Origin: Gordionus sp. m RMFG-2023
Taxonomy: Eukaryota; Nematomorpha; Gordioida; Chordodea; Parachordodidae
Length of the DNA: 64,000 nt
Reading direction: 5' to 3'
NCBI RefSeq assembly: GCF_954871325.1
Contig: NC_088777.1
Coordinates: 8,595,366-8,659,365 of the forward strand
Both the position numbers and the translations under genes were made by a program. Below, piece after piece: positions 34,680 to 48,200 of this stretch (its first letter is position 1; the number at the start of each line of letters is the position of its first letter). Under the pieces are notes generated by a model that saw only the letters and a list, made by a program, of their open reading frames with translations, was not told the origin of the DNA and did no database searches.

Positions 34680-36120
34680 AATTTTTTAAAAAAAAGTGAA
34701 AAAATTTACAGAAAAAGACAATTATATAGAAAAAAATTTATAGAAAAAACAATGATAGAGAGCCGTTTATATAAAATAACATAGATTGTTTTCAATTGAT
34801 AACCAAACAATTATGCCATAAAAATATTTTGATATAGCACATTGATTGTACGATTAAGGTGAAAAATATATTTTAACTAAAGAAAGAATTATCCGTGTTT
34901 CACAACTATAATTTAAAATTTTTAGGAAAAATAATATTATAAGAAGAATTAAAATAACATAAGTGTTGTTAAATTAAGTAGATTTGATACAAGATAACTA
35001 TAACTAGTTACATTTACAAAAATCCTAACTATAGCTGACTACATTTTATACAAAGTAACTGTCCAAAGTAACTAGTTACTCTTAATAAATATATTTAAAT
35101 AATAAATTTATATTTTTTTACATTATAATATTATACAGAGCTGATTGCCCTGAATTTACTATCCACTTGATACTAATATAATTGTAACCTTCTAAAATTT
35201 TATTTAAACACGATATAAGATTATAAAAAAACTTTCTAAAATTCGAAAATAGTGTTTTTATAATTTTATATTTTAACTCTTAATATTTTGCCGATTGTAA
35301 TAATTTCCTTACAATAAAAACTGCCCAATAATTCGCTTATATAAGGTAATTTTAATATTTAATAATATTTCATATAATTTTTTTCCCCCTTTGACTATGC
35401 AGAGCACATAAATTTACAAAAAAATTTAAAACATTTTTAATAAATTAATCATATTTAAAAAAAAATTTTTATAAAATAATCATATTCTTTAAATAATTTT
35501 TTTTTATAAAATAATTCTCTTTTTATAAAATAATCATATTCTTTAAATAAAATTTATAAAATAATTCTCTATAAAATACATTCTCTATAAAATCATTCTC
35601 TATAAAATCATTCTCTATAAAAACATTCTCTGTAAAATCATTCTCTATAAAATCATTCTCTGTAAACGACATTCTCTATAATTGTTTTCTCTATAAAAAT
35701 TTCTCTGTAAAATACATTCTCTATAAAATAATTCTCTATAAAATAATTCTCTATAAAATAATTCTCTATAAAATAATTCTCTATAAAATAATTCTCTATA
35801 AAATAATTCTCTATAAAATAATTCTCTATAAAATAATTCTCTATAAAATAATTCTCTATAAAATAATTCTCTATAAAATAATTCTCTATAAAATAATTCT
35901 CTATAAAATAATTCTCTATAAAATAATTCTCTATAAAATAATTCTCTATAAAATAATTCTCTATAAAATAATTCTCTATAAAATAATTCTCTATAAAATA
36001 ATTCTCTATAAAATAATTCTCTATAAAATAATTCTCTATAAACGACATTCTCTATAATGATTTTCTCTGTAAAAGTTTCTCTATAATTGTTTTCTCTGTA
36101 AAAGTTTCTCTGTAATGACG
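34680..36120 (-). repeat. MULE right arm, non-coding part
   Basis: Inverted match of 29365-30510. It is longer because its subterminal array has expanded. Confidence 0.85.
35719..36040. repeat. 15-bp tandem array in the MULE right arm
   Basis: About 21 nearly perfect copies of ATAAAATAATTCTCT. As the unit is a multiple of three without stops, it creates long fortuitous open frames (YRELF and IENYF repeats) on the minus strand. The left arm has only a short, degenerate version, so expansion happened in this arm. Confidence 0.9.
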
Positions 36121-37720
36121 CGATACCAATTATGACAATTATCTTATATTTCATCTTCACTGATTATATTATAACATGTTTAAATTATATGTATATTTAA
36201 AATAAACCCTATAATTGGACTGTGGTAGCAGTAAATAAAAAAACGGCGTCTACTAAATATAAAAGGTATTTTACTTATAATTAGACCCCCCCCTACCCCC
36301 CACCATTAGCCTACATGTACTAGCGGCTGAAGCTCTGACTTTTATAATTTAGTAGCGTTAGCAACAAAGTAGTCAATTAGGTTAGTGGCCTTTTTGGAAC
36401 AAGTGAACACCAAAATAATATGGATTGGTTTACGTTAAATTTGGTAAACTTATAATTGAATATTTTTTTACCCTCAGGCGCTTAGGTTGCGCCATTGTTT
36501 TAGTAAATTAATAACTAATATTAACGTCATTTTTATACTTGAAAATAGAGAATGCCAAATGATATTATGAATTATAGCGTATTTCGGATGTATTCTGTAT
36601 TTTAATTTTTTTGATATAATTTTGTTTGTTGTTCATTTCAAAAATGGGTTATTATAAGATTTTTAATTTATATTATGCTAATTTTATAAAAAAAATTAGT
36701 ATCGAAAATGTATCTTGGATCTTTTATATATATTTTACTTTTTTAGTGAATCTATATCGGAATTTAAATTCCTGCTTAAGCCACCATATCAGTTACATGT
36801 CATAATTAGTTAGAAATGACTTATAATAAAGAGAATCTAATCGGAAACTTGAGAACAATAAGAGAGAGTCGACCCAAGGAGAATTTAAGACAAGAAACTA
36901 TAAAACTATAACTAAATAATTTCTAAACCAAATATTGGCAAAATCCGTTTACTAAACACTTTGGTAAATATCTAATTAGTATAAAAGAAAATAGATTTTG
37001 ATCAATTTTTTAAAAGAAATATATTTTTATAATATATACCAAAATTACCTTCTTTCTCAGGTATAAGCGATTTAAACTATTGTGAGCTTTTATTATCATA
37101 AACCGTTTCGGAAATATAAAAACTAACAAATTATAAGCACTTATAAGAAATTTGCAACATAAACAGGGAAAAAAATTAATAGCAAAATAAATCAGAATCA
37201 ATTTTTTTTATAATTTCATTGTATAATATTTTAAAAAACACTTTATGTTATGGTAATAACCTTTTAATATTTATTGTTTTATATTTAAAAGTTTAATTTT
37301 TTTTTTAGAAATGCTTTATCAGGTTTCATAAACTCTCTTTTAAAATATCTATTACGTTAAAAGTCGATTTGCGTAATCAGATTTATTAGCCATGCAATAT
37401 CACATCTTGCAAGATTTCCTTGAAAATAAATAAGGATAGATATTCTACACATGATTAAATATATTTTCCTAAAAACAAATAATACAAAAATTTCGAAAAA
37501 ATATATGATTTAAAGTTGGAAATAACAGAAATGCTTTAAGAGTTTTTTTTTTAATCTTTAAAAATTTGATTTTGCAGGGCAGAATAATACATATTCTATA
37601 ACTTACAGAAAATTCAAGTCTTTAGGTCAGATGCCTAAATGGTTCCAAAAATGTTTCACCAAAAAAATATGTTTATTTTTTTGGATATATACTACTAAAT
37701 TTGGTTATGATATATATAAT

Positions 37721-38008
37721 AGAAACCTGCAAAGGTAGGGCCGGGTCCTGCCTAGATTTTTTTATAGGAAAATTTTTGGCCAAGCCCGATTTTTAAAATA
37801 TATTACACTTATTTTTAATTTTTATAGCTATTAATGGCTTTTTAAAATATTCGATTTTAAAATATGCAACACTACCCAGGTATTTTAGGTATTTTTAAAA
37901 AAATAATTTTAGGCCCGACACGGGTATTTTAAAAAAAAAATTTTTAAGCTCGGCCCGGGTATATTTAAATTTTTAAAAAATAAACAGAGCCGGGTCTGCA
38001 GGCCTCTG
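37721..38008. mobile_element. Non-autonomous hAT-like element, GGCC-rich
   Basis: Left end GAAACCTGCAAAGG; inverted right end CAGAGGCCTGCAGACC; body with GGCCCGACACGGG and GCTCGGCCCGGG words. Same family as 6146 and 27706; the left tip is worn. Confidence 0.6.
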
Positions 38009-39764
38009 ATATATTTAAGAAATCGTGAATTTCGAAAAGAATCTGTGACCGTCGAAAAGATTCCCTTGTCAATCCGATGGTTCTGAGTGTAAATTCAGGA
38101 TTAATAATCCGTTTCATCTTTTAGGGGATGATATATAATAGATTCGATTCGACGAGATTAATATTTATTAAAAGTCTATTTAGAAAATTGATATACGTTG
38201 ACTTGGCAACCAAAAATATGCTCTTGAGAATTTTTAAATGCAAATTCAAATTTTAGCACCTCAAATGTAACTTCTAAATTTTTTACATTTCTAGTAAATA
38301 TTTTATATTATAAAAGTTGCTCTGAGATTAATATCAATTTTATCATTTATAAATACATTGCCAATATTTATGTCAATTTATTACCTTAAAATTGACTTTT
38401 GAATAAATGTGAAGATCCCAGGTAAGTTTTAACGTGGTGCGTATTAACCGTCCATTTTTAAGCAAGGATTTATTTTTAATGAAAACAATCCAGCTATATT
38501 TATAAGAAACCCAGAATTCGCGAGGTTATCTAGGGTCATAAATGATAATATAAAGATGTTAGTAAATTATATGATAATCTTAAGTGACAACAAGATAAAA
38601 TAATATGGATGAAGTTGGGTTTTCAATTATTTACTTAGATTAACATTTTTATATAATTTTTTTTTAGAAAGGCTAAAAAGTAACCGTTTAATTGATAATT
38701 CTTTAAAAAAATTTTAATTAATTAAAAAAATTTGATAATTATACCTTAAATAAATATTTTGAAAATTTTACTTTGATAACTTCAGTTACTGGTTCCGGTT
38801 GCCAAACCCCAAAAAATTTTAATTTATTTACCTTTCTTTCTTTTTCCTTGATTACTTAAATAAAAATATGTGTGAAATAATCATGAAATTAATATCGGTT
38901 TCTTTAGTAAACAATGAACAAAGTGGATCTGCAGGAAATTTTGTTAAAATATTTATTTTGCTTATAATTTTAGTGATTAAATGATCTTCTACTATGATCA
39001 TATTCATTCATAAATACGATTTTTTTCAAACTAAATTTTGTGGTTATTGATTTAATAAGAAGATAATGAAACCTAAATCCTCCATTATTGGCTATTTTTC
39101 CATAGGATATACTTCTGGTTTAAAAAACGGGGTCAGGTCTAGCCGGACAACTTTAGTGTAGAAATTATATGTATTTTAAAATGAATTTTTTTTTGAATGC
39201 ACTAAAAATAAAAATTCTTCATAAATTTTTTTAAAAAAATCTTCAATTAAAGCATGTTTTTCCTTTTGTATTATTAGAATAATATTGTATGATTCTTCTT
39301 AAATCTCATTCATGATTCAAAATAAAAATCCGATCTCAAATTGAGCTCGATTGCGGCATTAAAGTTATATTCTAATCTTATTCACCGAATTTTTTAATTA
39401 TTATATCTCAGCAACCTATTAGTTAAATATTAACTTTCGCAATTTATGTTTCTATTTCTTTGTCAAAGTTATTTCTAGTGATCACTTGATAATAATTCTA
39501 AAATCTAAAATATCATAGTCTTTATTAGTTTCAAAATTCCATTGGTTTTTAGTTTACCAGTAACTTCTAAATATAAAATTCCTAATTATCACCTTTAAAT
39601 AACTAAACACAATTATCTCTATCTACCATGACTGTTACCTTTGTCTTTAATTTTAGATTTTATATCCTACATAAACATAATCTTAACAACATAATATTTC
39701 CTTTTCATCTTTATTTATATATTTTTCTTACGTTCTTCTGGAATTTTTTTTTTTGTATTAGAAT

Positions 39765-39888
39765 ACAGTTTGACCCATCTCCTTGTTGTCCCACCGGTCA
39801 CAGACTGCAGGTTGTTAAGGGCCGATCTCCTCCGCTCTTCGGCACCATTGTCACAACGACATGGTTGTCATTGTGCATCAAAACCTAA
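39765..39888 (+). other. GC-richer candidate exon or repeat fragment
   Basis: After a strong pyrimidine tract and TATTAG, a 124-base block of near-balanced base composition reads IQFDPSPCCPTGHRLQVVKG and SPPLFGTIVTTTWLSLC before a stop. A distantly similar string ([14 protein letters not shown], minus strand) occurs near 50000 in the LTR-like relic, so a repeat origin is as likely as an exon. Not recognised. Confidence 0.25.
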
Positions 39889-41151
39889 ATATAAAAATAG
39901 AAAACAAATATATATATATATAAAAGGAAATTAATAATAATTAGGAATTACGAAATCATAAAATCAACTTTAATTCTTTATTCAAAATTATAATAGTAAA
40001 CATCATAAAAAAATAAAATAAAATTAAATTAAAAAATTAAAAGTAAATTTTAGTTAAAATAATAATCCTCTTTTTCGCATCATAATTTCTCCATTATATA
40101 TCCTTTTTCTTTAATCAACATTTACATAGTCTCACTAGCGAAGAATAAAAAGTTCTACATCCCACTTGTTAAAACTGTTAAAGTATGAAAAAATCTACAA
40201 ATCTCACGCGTTTTTTTCTCATTTACATAGACGGGGATATTTTAATAAAACATTATTTTTGTTTACGATTTGCATAATGCATTTTTTTGTAAAGTAAAAC
40301 TGCAACATAAAATAGTTCTGGTTTCGGTTCCATACATTAAAAATTTTTACAAAACCATTAAACTATATTTCATAAAAATATCAATTATCCTAAATTCAAT
40401 ATATCAAATTAATAAATTCCCACAAAACAAATCTTTCTTTCTTTCTTTCTCTCTCTTTCTCATTTTCTTTCTTTATTCCTTAAGCCCGCCCACCCGTTCT
40501 ATAAATTTAAAATTATCATCAAAAATAAATGAATGTCGAGATCATTCATTATTTGGAGGATTGCGTCGCATATTCAAAGAAATCTATTTGTTTATAATCT
40601 TTTTTAATACATATGTCCTTAATTAAATATTCAAAGATAAATGTTTATTATGTTATTAAAATAAATCATGATATTTTGAAACAATATAAAAAAATTTTAA
40701 GAAAATCAAATTAACCTTTAAAAAAAACCCAAATAATTTTTATTATTATTATTATTTAAAAGAAAATATAAAATTTAAATATTTTTTTTTCATTACCTGT
40801 AAACAACACTAAATGTTATTTATGAATAATAATAACATAAACTAAAGATTAAAATTAATTTTCATAATCAATAAAAGTAAATAATTTTTACCTATTCTAC
40901 AAAAATATATATTATTTTGACTTATAGAATAATCTGTAAAATTTTTTATCAGATTTAATACCTATTTCGATTCCCAAATAAAATTCAAGTAAATCATATT
41001 GATTTTTAGAATCCACTCAAAATGGAAAAAAAATTATCTAGATTTTCTAATGTAAAATTTAATAGAATTTTCCTTATTTGAAACAATTATTTAATATCGA
41101 TCAATTTTTTGGTATTAATTATCAATCTCGCCTATTATATTGTTTATCAAG

Positions 41152-42241
41152 ATGAGCAAGGTTCTGTTGAATGGATTCAATGAGGGATCGGATAAGACGT
41201 TTAATGACAGTCATAACCAATCATTAACTAAAAGTTATAGTGTTGATGTTAGTATTTTACTACTATTTTATATCTTTTTTATGGTTGCTTTTTTTTTATT
41301 AAACAATATCATATTTTAATTTTACTGATTATTTTATAATGCAAATATTTGACTGACTAATCGTGGTATTAATTAAAATTTTTCGAAATGACTCTAATTT
41401 TTTTAAAAAAATATGAATTAATCATAATTGAGATCTGTAAAATCAACTGCTCCGATCTCCACCCGTAACCTGATAGAATTTTTCTTCTTAGGTCCAAGCG
41501 CGGGCTCTTACAATTTAATGAGGATCATCTATTTTATTTCTATTTATTATATAATGTGATATTAATATTAATATATAAAAAATTTTCTACATCATGATAT
41601 TTTAAAAAAAAATTTTTTAAATTTATTTTATAATTGTTAGAGGCCGGCGTAGTCCGATCTGCCCCATATTCTGAAAATCCGAACCGCAAAATTTATTGGA
41701 TAAATTGTTCAAGATATTTTTGCTGGGCAGGCCGGTCCGTTTTCCTTTATTAAAAAAAGTACTACATGTCACGCAGGGAAACTTGTACAATTCATACGAA
41801 CTGGCAAAAATAATTACGGGTTCAGTCGATAAACTCGGCTGTGGTGCGCATGGACCTAATTTGCAATATTCAACCAGGCAAAAAAAAGGAAGAATATGAT
41901 AAATATATATCTAATTTAATAGGTCACGGGCTCGGCCTAATTTTATTGATCCGACCGGGCTAACAGGCCGATTCAGCGGCTCTAAATCATATTATATGTA
42001 ACAAATTTATACTCAACATAGTGCGGATATTCTAGTCACATTCGAACCCTAATAGGGGATGCGCTGTTTGAAGAGACATTTCATAAAGGGGACGATATAT
42101 TTTCCTCCAATTCTCCACCCACTTCTCCCGAGGAAGATAATATAGACAATATAAATAGTGCTGCATTTGAGATGGTTCACCAGATAATTGAGGGCAAGCT
42201 TAAAAATGGCGATATTCCGAATGATCACAATTATTCAGATA
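41152..42241 (+). CDS. TH: TH copy A, N-terminal tail exons 1-2
   Basis: Exon 1 (41152-41247) encodes [20 protein letters not shown] and stops at GAT|GTTAGT. Exon 2 (42022-42241) begins [20 protein letters not shown] and carries [11 protein letters not shown], two Ser/Thr-Pro sites of the sort phosphorylated in TH tails, then ends at GATA|GTAAAT. The tail is poorly conserved in the family; its counterpart in copy B keeps the (L)(I/V)G(D/E)xL(F/L)xETF core, which supports the exon calls. Confidence 0.75.
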
Positions 42242-45200
42242 GTAAATAATAAATGACTTTAATCTATTGCGTTAATATTTATTTTCCTAACATATTTTAA
42301 GCCGCATTTGATTTCAGCCCCGGCTGTACCAAATAGCCATTTTTTATTTTGGGGTAATTAAAACCGCTAGCGAAATTCTTAGTATTCCATTATCACTATT
42401 AATATTTTTTTTTGTACCATTATAAAATATTTGATTTGCTTAATATAAATGAATTTCGTTTTAGATTCAAAATTTCTTCATTAGTTTTTGATCGGTAAAA
42501 ATAAAAAAATTGTACAGTAAAATAAAAAATAATGTTTTTTTTATTACTAATAATGAATCTTGTGTAATGATAAAGGTCGTGGAGATTCAACGACTGAAAA
42601 AATTTTTTGCATATTTCTCATACTGATTGAAAATCTGTCTTCCTCATGAGACATTCCCTAAACTAACCTTTGTAAGGAGAGTTTTATCCCGCGAAAATTT
42701 AAAGTACAATTTCTTACATTTTTTTTAAACCTTAATAAACATTGATGGTAAAAGAAAATTTTATAAGTCAAAAGAATTCGATTTAATTTATCTCTATACT
42801 AATAACTATGATTAGAACTAGAGTGTTTGAAATGTTTAGATATCCAAAGAATTTGATAATTATTTCTGATAATGACTGCTTTAGAAAAATGAGATTATTA
42901 TAAATTTTTCATATAACTCCTTATAAAACCTTCTTGTGCTACAGGAAAAAAGAAATTCCAAATAGCTTGTATTATAAGATGAAGCCTTCGACATAAAGCT
43001 ATTACAGAATTTTTTGTATCTATAATATCCTATTTTGTATACCCTTAATATCAGATTCTCCTAAAACACATTTATCTGAAGCTGATACATTATTAGATTT
43101 AATATGACTGCCGATTTCTTTCATTGTATTAATACACAACAATTTTATGCAATATTTTTCAAAAAATGATTTGCTTGAAGTTATGAGGATCACGAATATT
43201 ATTATATTACAACTTAGAAGACTATGAGATAATATCGAGGAATTTTCGAGATTTATATGATTGTTGAGGTAATCGCGAAATTATATAATTTTGAGCTTCA
43301 CAAGCTCGACTTTACCGACAAACAAATATTTCCAATATTAATGTGGACTCAATTGAGGTTTATTATAAAATAAGCATTTTTATTCCACTTGGATTAATTT
43401 TCACTCAAATCAAAGAATGATTTGTGATTTATTAAATGGCTCTATAAAACTCTCTGATCTGAGGACATATCAAATCTTGATATTGAAAAAAATATTGAGC
43501 TATGTTTTATTCAGAGGATATAAATTCATTTGAACGTCAATTATATCAGAATTTAAATGGTATGAAAGATTCATTTTTATAGATAATTCTCCAGGAAATA
43601 CAATGGAAGCATTGCATACTTTAGAATATATTATATAGGTTTTCTAAATATATTAATAATAAACAAATGAAAATTATCCTGATTTATGTAATTTTGTAAT
43701 AGAGTTATAAATAAATATTCTACTATAATTTTCTTTAAAGGTAAAATGAATTATCTTGTAAGAATTCAATATTTTTAAGATTTTCTATTGATATTTCGAA
43801 TATTATGAATTATAAATTTCCGGGATTTAGTGAGCGTTCTAAATTTTGTTCCCAGGAATGTTTCCGAATAAATGTCTAAAATGATGAAAATTTTTGGTCT
43901 CTACATTGTTAGAGTTAACATCCCAAAAATGTAAGACTCTATTTTAAATCTCACGACATAAGGGTTTATTTAAGTTTGAAAACAAACATTTAGACTGAAT
44001 CATTAAAAAATATATATTAAAAAAATTACACATTATATTTGACTATTAATAGGTAATCAAGGTAAAAAGTTGCATAATCAAGAGATCTATGATGACGAAG
44101 GAAGTAACATAACTTTCATAATACTTGGCATCCAAAATGAACTAACTCACGCCTTAAACGAATTGCTAACGGCTTCTAAGGTTAATTTTCACGAACCTTT
44201 CGTTATCAATATAAATATATATACCTTTAATGTGCTTGATCCTGCAAAATATCTATTACCTGATTAATATTTTTGGCCAATCCTTGTAATTAGTATATAA
44301 ATAGTAAATAACTCAAAAGTTTCTGATTTCAGACCAAATTAAATTTAATGGATATATGTATTTTACACAACACACACTGGATCTTTTAGGCATAATCAAA
44401 TTTTTCTAAGTTTTGAAAAAGGGCTCAGCGAAATAATTTGCTAATTTATAACTTAAAATTATTTATTTTGTTAATTTTTTTTAAATCTCGAATATTTGAT
44501 TTAGAAGGAAATGCATTAGAGTTTGTATAAAATACTTACACTATAAAATTCTGACAATTTTTTTAAAATATTACAGATATTGAATGATTACACACTTTGC
44601 CGGTGACATATAAACAGGAATCAATTAATGAGAAATAGTTTTTATATAGTTCAAAATTACTATCATTATTCAATGGGTGCTAAATTTTAATTAAGTTATC
44701 TTATATATATTTTTTTTGATATATGTAATAATAGAAATACAAATACAATATAGTTCATGTTGACACTAGACTTAATAAAAGAGATGAAGATTTATTAGAT
44801 GTAAAAGCTAATGGGAAAGGGAATGTAGATTACGATGATAACAGAAATATAAATTTAACTATGGATATCTTGGTAAAAATCAGATTTGGAGTAAAAGACA
44901 GAAGGCTATTAACTAGCGTCACAAAATTTTTAAAGGAAAAGTTTGAAGGCAAGATAAAGTTCATAGCTAGTATCGGTCAAAAAAATATAGTCAGAAAAAA
45001 ATTAGCAGCGCCACTAGATGTATCAGATGAAATGGATTCAAAAAGTTTTTTTTTATAACATTTTTTTTTTATTATGTTACATATTTGTGGTTCACATTTT
45101 TTTTTTGATTACTCTCATTTTTAAAAAAATAAATTTAAATTTCTGTTATTTAAGAGGGAATTGAGGTGTTCGAGTAGATAGTATTGTGAATCAAATCTCT

Positions 45201-48200
45201 TTGAATCATAATCATATATTTTTTTATAAAATTTATTCGTATCAAAGTACTATCATAAAATATCTTAAGTATTATAAATAACATTTTTTCAAAATATATA
45301 TATCTATCTCAAATTCAAAAACATCTTTTTAATCGATACAATAATAATGAGTAGAAAATAATAATCGATTATCGAAGTTGCGCAATATAAAATAAAATAA
45401 AATGTAATTTAAATTATGATATAAAATGAATTTAAGTTAAATAATAAAATAATTAAAGCAAAACTAAATTAAATATAAATCGTATAATATTTTTGTTATT
45501 GCCGTAAAACATTAAAACTAAAACAAAATCATTTAAATAAAACTAACACTTAAATTGAGACTTAAATTCGTCAAGGCCTCGACTTTTTGATATATACTTT
45601 CGGGTGGGTTATAAAAATTGCTTTATTGCTATCGCTTAACTTATTCATCTATCATTAATTTTTAAAATCGAATGTATATCGCGAGTTATCTCGATATCAC
45701 CCTTGGTGCTAGACATAATCATATAGAGGAAATTTTAAATTAATTTTCTTTTTATAAAAATTTTTTTTACTAAATTTAATATATTTATATAATCTTTAAA
45801 TAATTTATTTTATTATCCATTTTAGTATCTTTATCAAACAAAAATATTGTAACAAAACATTTATTTTTATTTTTTATAGATATCCTTTTACTTTATATTT
45901 CCTTTATTGATAAGTAAGAATCAGCTATTATTTATGTTCACCTTCAAAGAAAAAAGGAAGAAATCCGCTGCCATGATAATTAATATTTAATTTAAAGTAT
46001 CGATGATATATTAAACAAGAGATACCATCTTCTCCTCGGAGCTGCCAAGGCAGCCACCATGTTATAGATAGGGGATTGAGGTGTTCGAATGGATAGTAAA
46101 ACAAATTTTTTTAAATCATAATCAAATATTTTTCTATAAATTTATTAGTATCATAAAATATCATAAGTATCATAAATCACATTTCAAAATATATATCTAT
46201 CTCAAATTCAAAAACATTTTTCTTTTATATTTATCAATAATTAGATATAAAAATAATAAGTAAATAATAATCAATCTAAGTTACGCAATAATAAAAAAAA
46301 TGCGATTTAATAAACAATGATATTTAAGTCAATAAAATAATAAAAACAAAACTAAATATAATTATAAATATAAATATAAATCGTATAAAATTTTTGTTAT
46401 TGCCGAAATACATTAAAATTAAAACAAATATCATTAAAATAAAACTAAAAACTTAATATAAACATATATAACACTTTTTTTCTTTATTCCATAACTATCT
46501 TTGATAAAATATCAATCGAATAACCAATAATTCGTTCATGGGCTTAGATTCATTTATATTAACGGTTAAACATGATATAAGCTAGAAAGAGGATACTTTA
46601 TTTTTAATTATATGTTTATTATCTTTTTATAAATAAATAAAAAAAGAGGATATATGGGTACCGAAACATATATCGGATTTAGACTTGTGCAATCACATCT
46701 TAGTAAAATTCGAGCCTGAATTGCATTGCTCACATCCGGTTGGTTTCTAAACAATATTTTATTTTTATCATATAATTATTCTTATTATTGTATAGGAATA
46801 TAATAATAAATAAGATAATATTAACCACATAAATTTATATGATAAAATTATCGTTTCCTTCCCTATGTTATAAAATTGTGATCATAATGATTTTTTAAAA
46901 TAAATAAAAATCTTGATTATTTTGCAATATCTTTGCCATAAATGTATACAATTAACAAAAATAATAAAAAAATATTAAACTATTTAAAATTTAATTTAAG
47001 GTTAAATATATTTCACAAAAATTAGTTAAAAAGGTGTATTAAAATTTACAAATGAACTTAACAGTAATTGAAGTTAATTAATAAGATCTCAAGAGCTATG
47101 ATAAAGTATCATGTGGATAGGAAAACCATTTAGTTTAATACTGTATTCATCAGCGTATTTAGGGGAAAAGATCAAACAAAATTTTTTATATTTATAAATA
47201 TTATTAAAAAATATATGTAATTATAAGCATATCAAATATTGAAATAAAGTAGAAAAAATTTAAAATTATTTATATGTAAACATTTTCTCTAAATGCTTGA
47301 TTGAACTAATAAATAGAAATATTTAAAAAAATAGAGATGTTGAGAATTGTCCTTCTGAAAAGTAATTATATAATAATATATTAGTATTGTTACAAATAAA
47401 TTTCAATAGTTGTAGTTTATTATACTTTTACCTAGCAACATATGTCAATATTTAATAATTAATCTTTAAATCTTATATCGCCTAATTGCACATATTACAG
47501 GGCTTTGCTGATAAAGAATACAGAAACAGAAGGGGGAGTATCGTTAAAATGGCATTCGATTATAAATTGTAAATACTCGAATATTTTATTATAAAATATA
47601 AGATATTTTATATATTAAAATAATAGGAAATTAAGACTACTAATATCAAAGATGGTAAAACTAAAAGTATCAGTACAGTTTTAGGTCAGCTTTTGTTCAT
47701 ATCGATGTAAAATCTATTTAATATATTATTTAAAGTTTCTATTAATAATAACACTTATGTTTACTGATTAATTATATTTTATAGCACGGATGGCCCTATA
47801 CCTAGGGTAAACTATACTCCGGGAGAAATCAAAACATGGTAAAAACATTCTCATTTAATTCAAATCAAACATATCGAAAATTCTATAAGTTCATTTAATC
47901 CTTTATGATTTTTTTTACAATTTTTATAGGTCGCTCATATACAAAAAATGCAAAGATTTGCACATGCACCACGCTTGCGAAGAATATAATAGAGTGTTTG
48001 AATTATTGGAAAACGAAGGTATTTTTCGGCCAACAGTTGTCCCACAATTAGAGGATCTATCCAATTTTTTGAAAAGTATACATTTTAGAAAATAACTTAA
48101 TAATTTTTAATGGCATTTAATCCTAATCTATTAATTTATTTCCTATAAGACTTATAGTATACATTAAAATTTTTGTAAATTGAAACAAATATTAACCTAG

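Larger units (their letters stand above)
29365..36120. mobile_element. Foldback Mutator-like (MULE) transposon with FLYWCH transposase
   Basis: The left tip CGTCATTACAG and the inverted right tip CGTCATTACAG bound a 6.8 kb palindrome-like element. Each arm runs from a subterminal array of 15-16 bp units (TATAGAGAATGATTT type), through about 700 bp of unique DNA, into the transposase N-terminus. The arms therefore include most of the transposase gene. Only about 380 bp in the middle (31554-31930) is single-copy and holds the transposase 3' end. One arm is split by a hAT. Flanks CGGTTCCA and CGATACCA match 6 of 8, a weak candidate target duplication. Confidence 0.8.
36121..41151. other. Intergenic region before the tyrosine hydroxylase pair
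   Basis: Mostly AT-rich with no supported gene. Contains a GGCC-family element (37721-38008), an isolated GC-richer candidate exon (39765-39888) and a TTTC/TCTC microsatellite (40431-40483). The promoter of copy A must lie here, but no motif could be singled out. Confidence 0.5.

Noticed and set aside
35719-36040. CRISPR-like array
   Set aside because: The 15-bp units are contiguous with no spacers, and the DNA is eukaryotic.
35645-36160. Long minus-strand open frames of repeated YRELF / IENYF
   Set aside because: They are the translation of a 15-bp tandem array whose length is a multiple of three; several frames are open at once, and the array is part of a transposon arm.
42900-43650. Eroded transposase in TH copy A intron 2
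   Set aside because: Only scattered protein-like words on either strand; no catalytic motif or terminal repeats could be shown.
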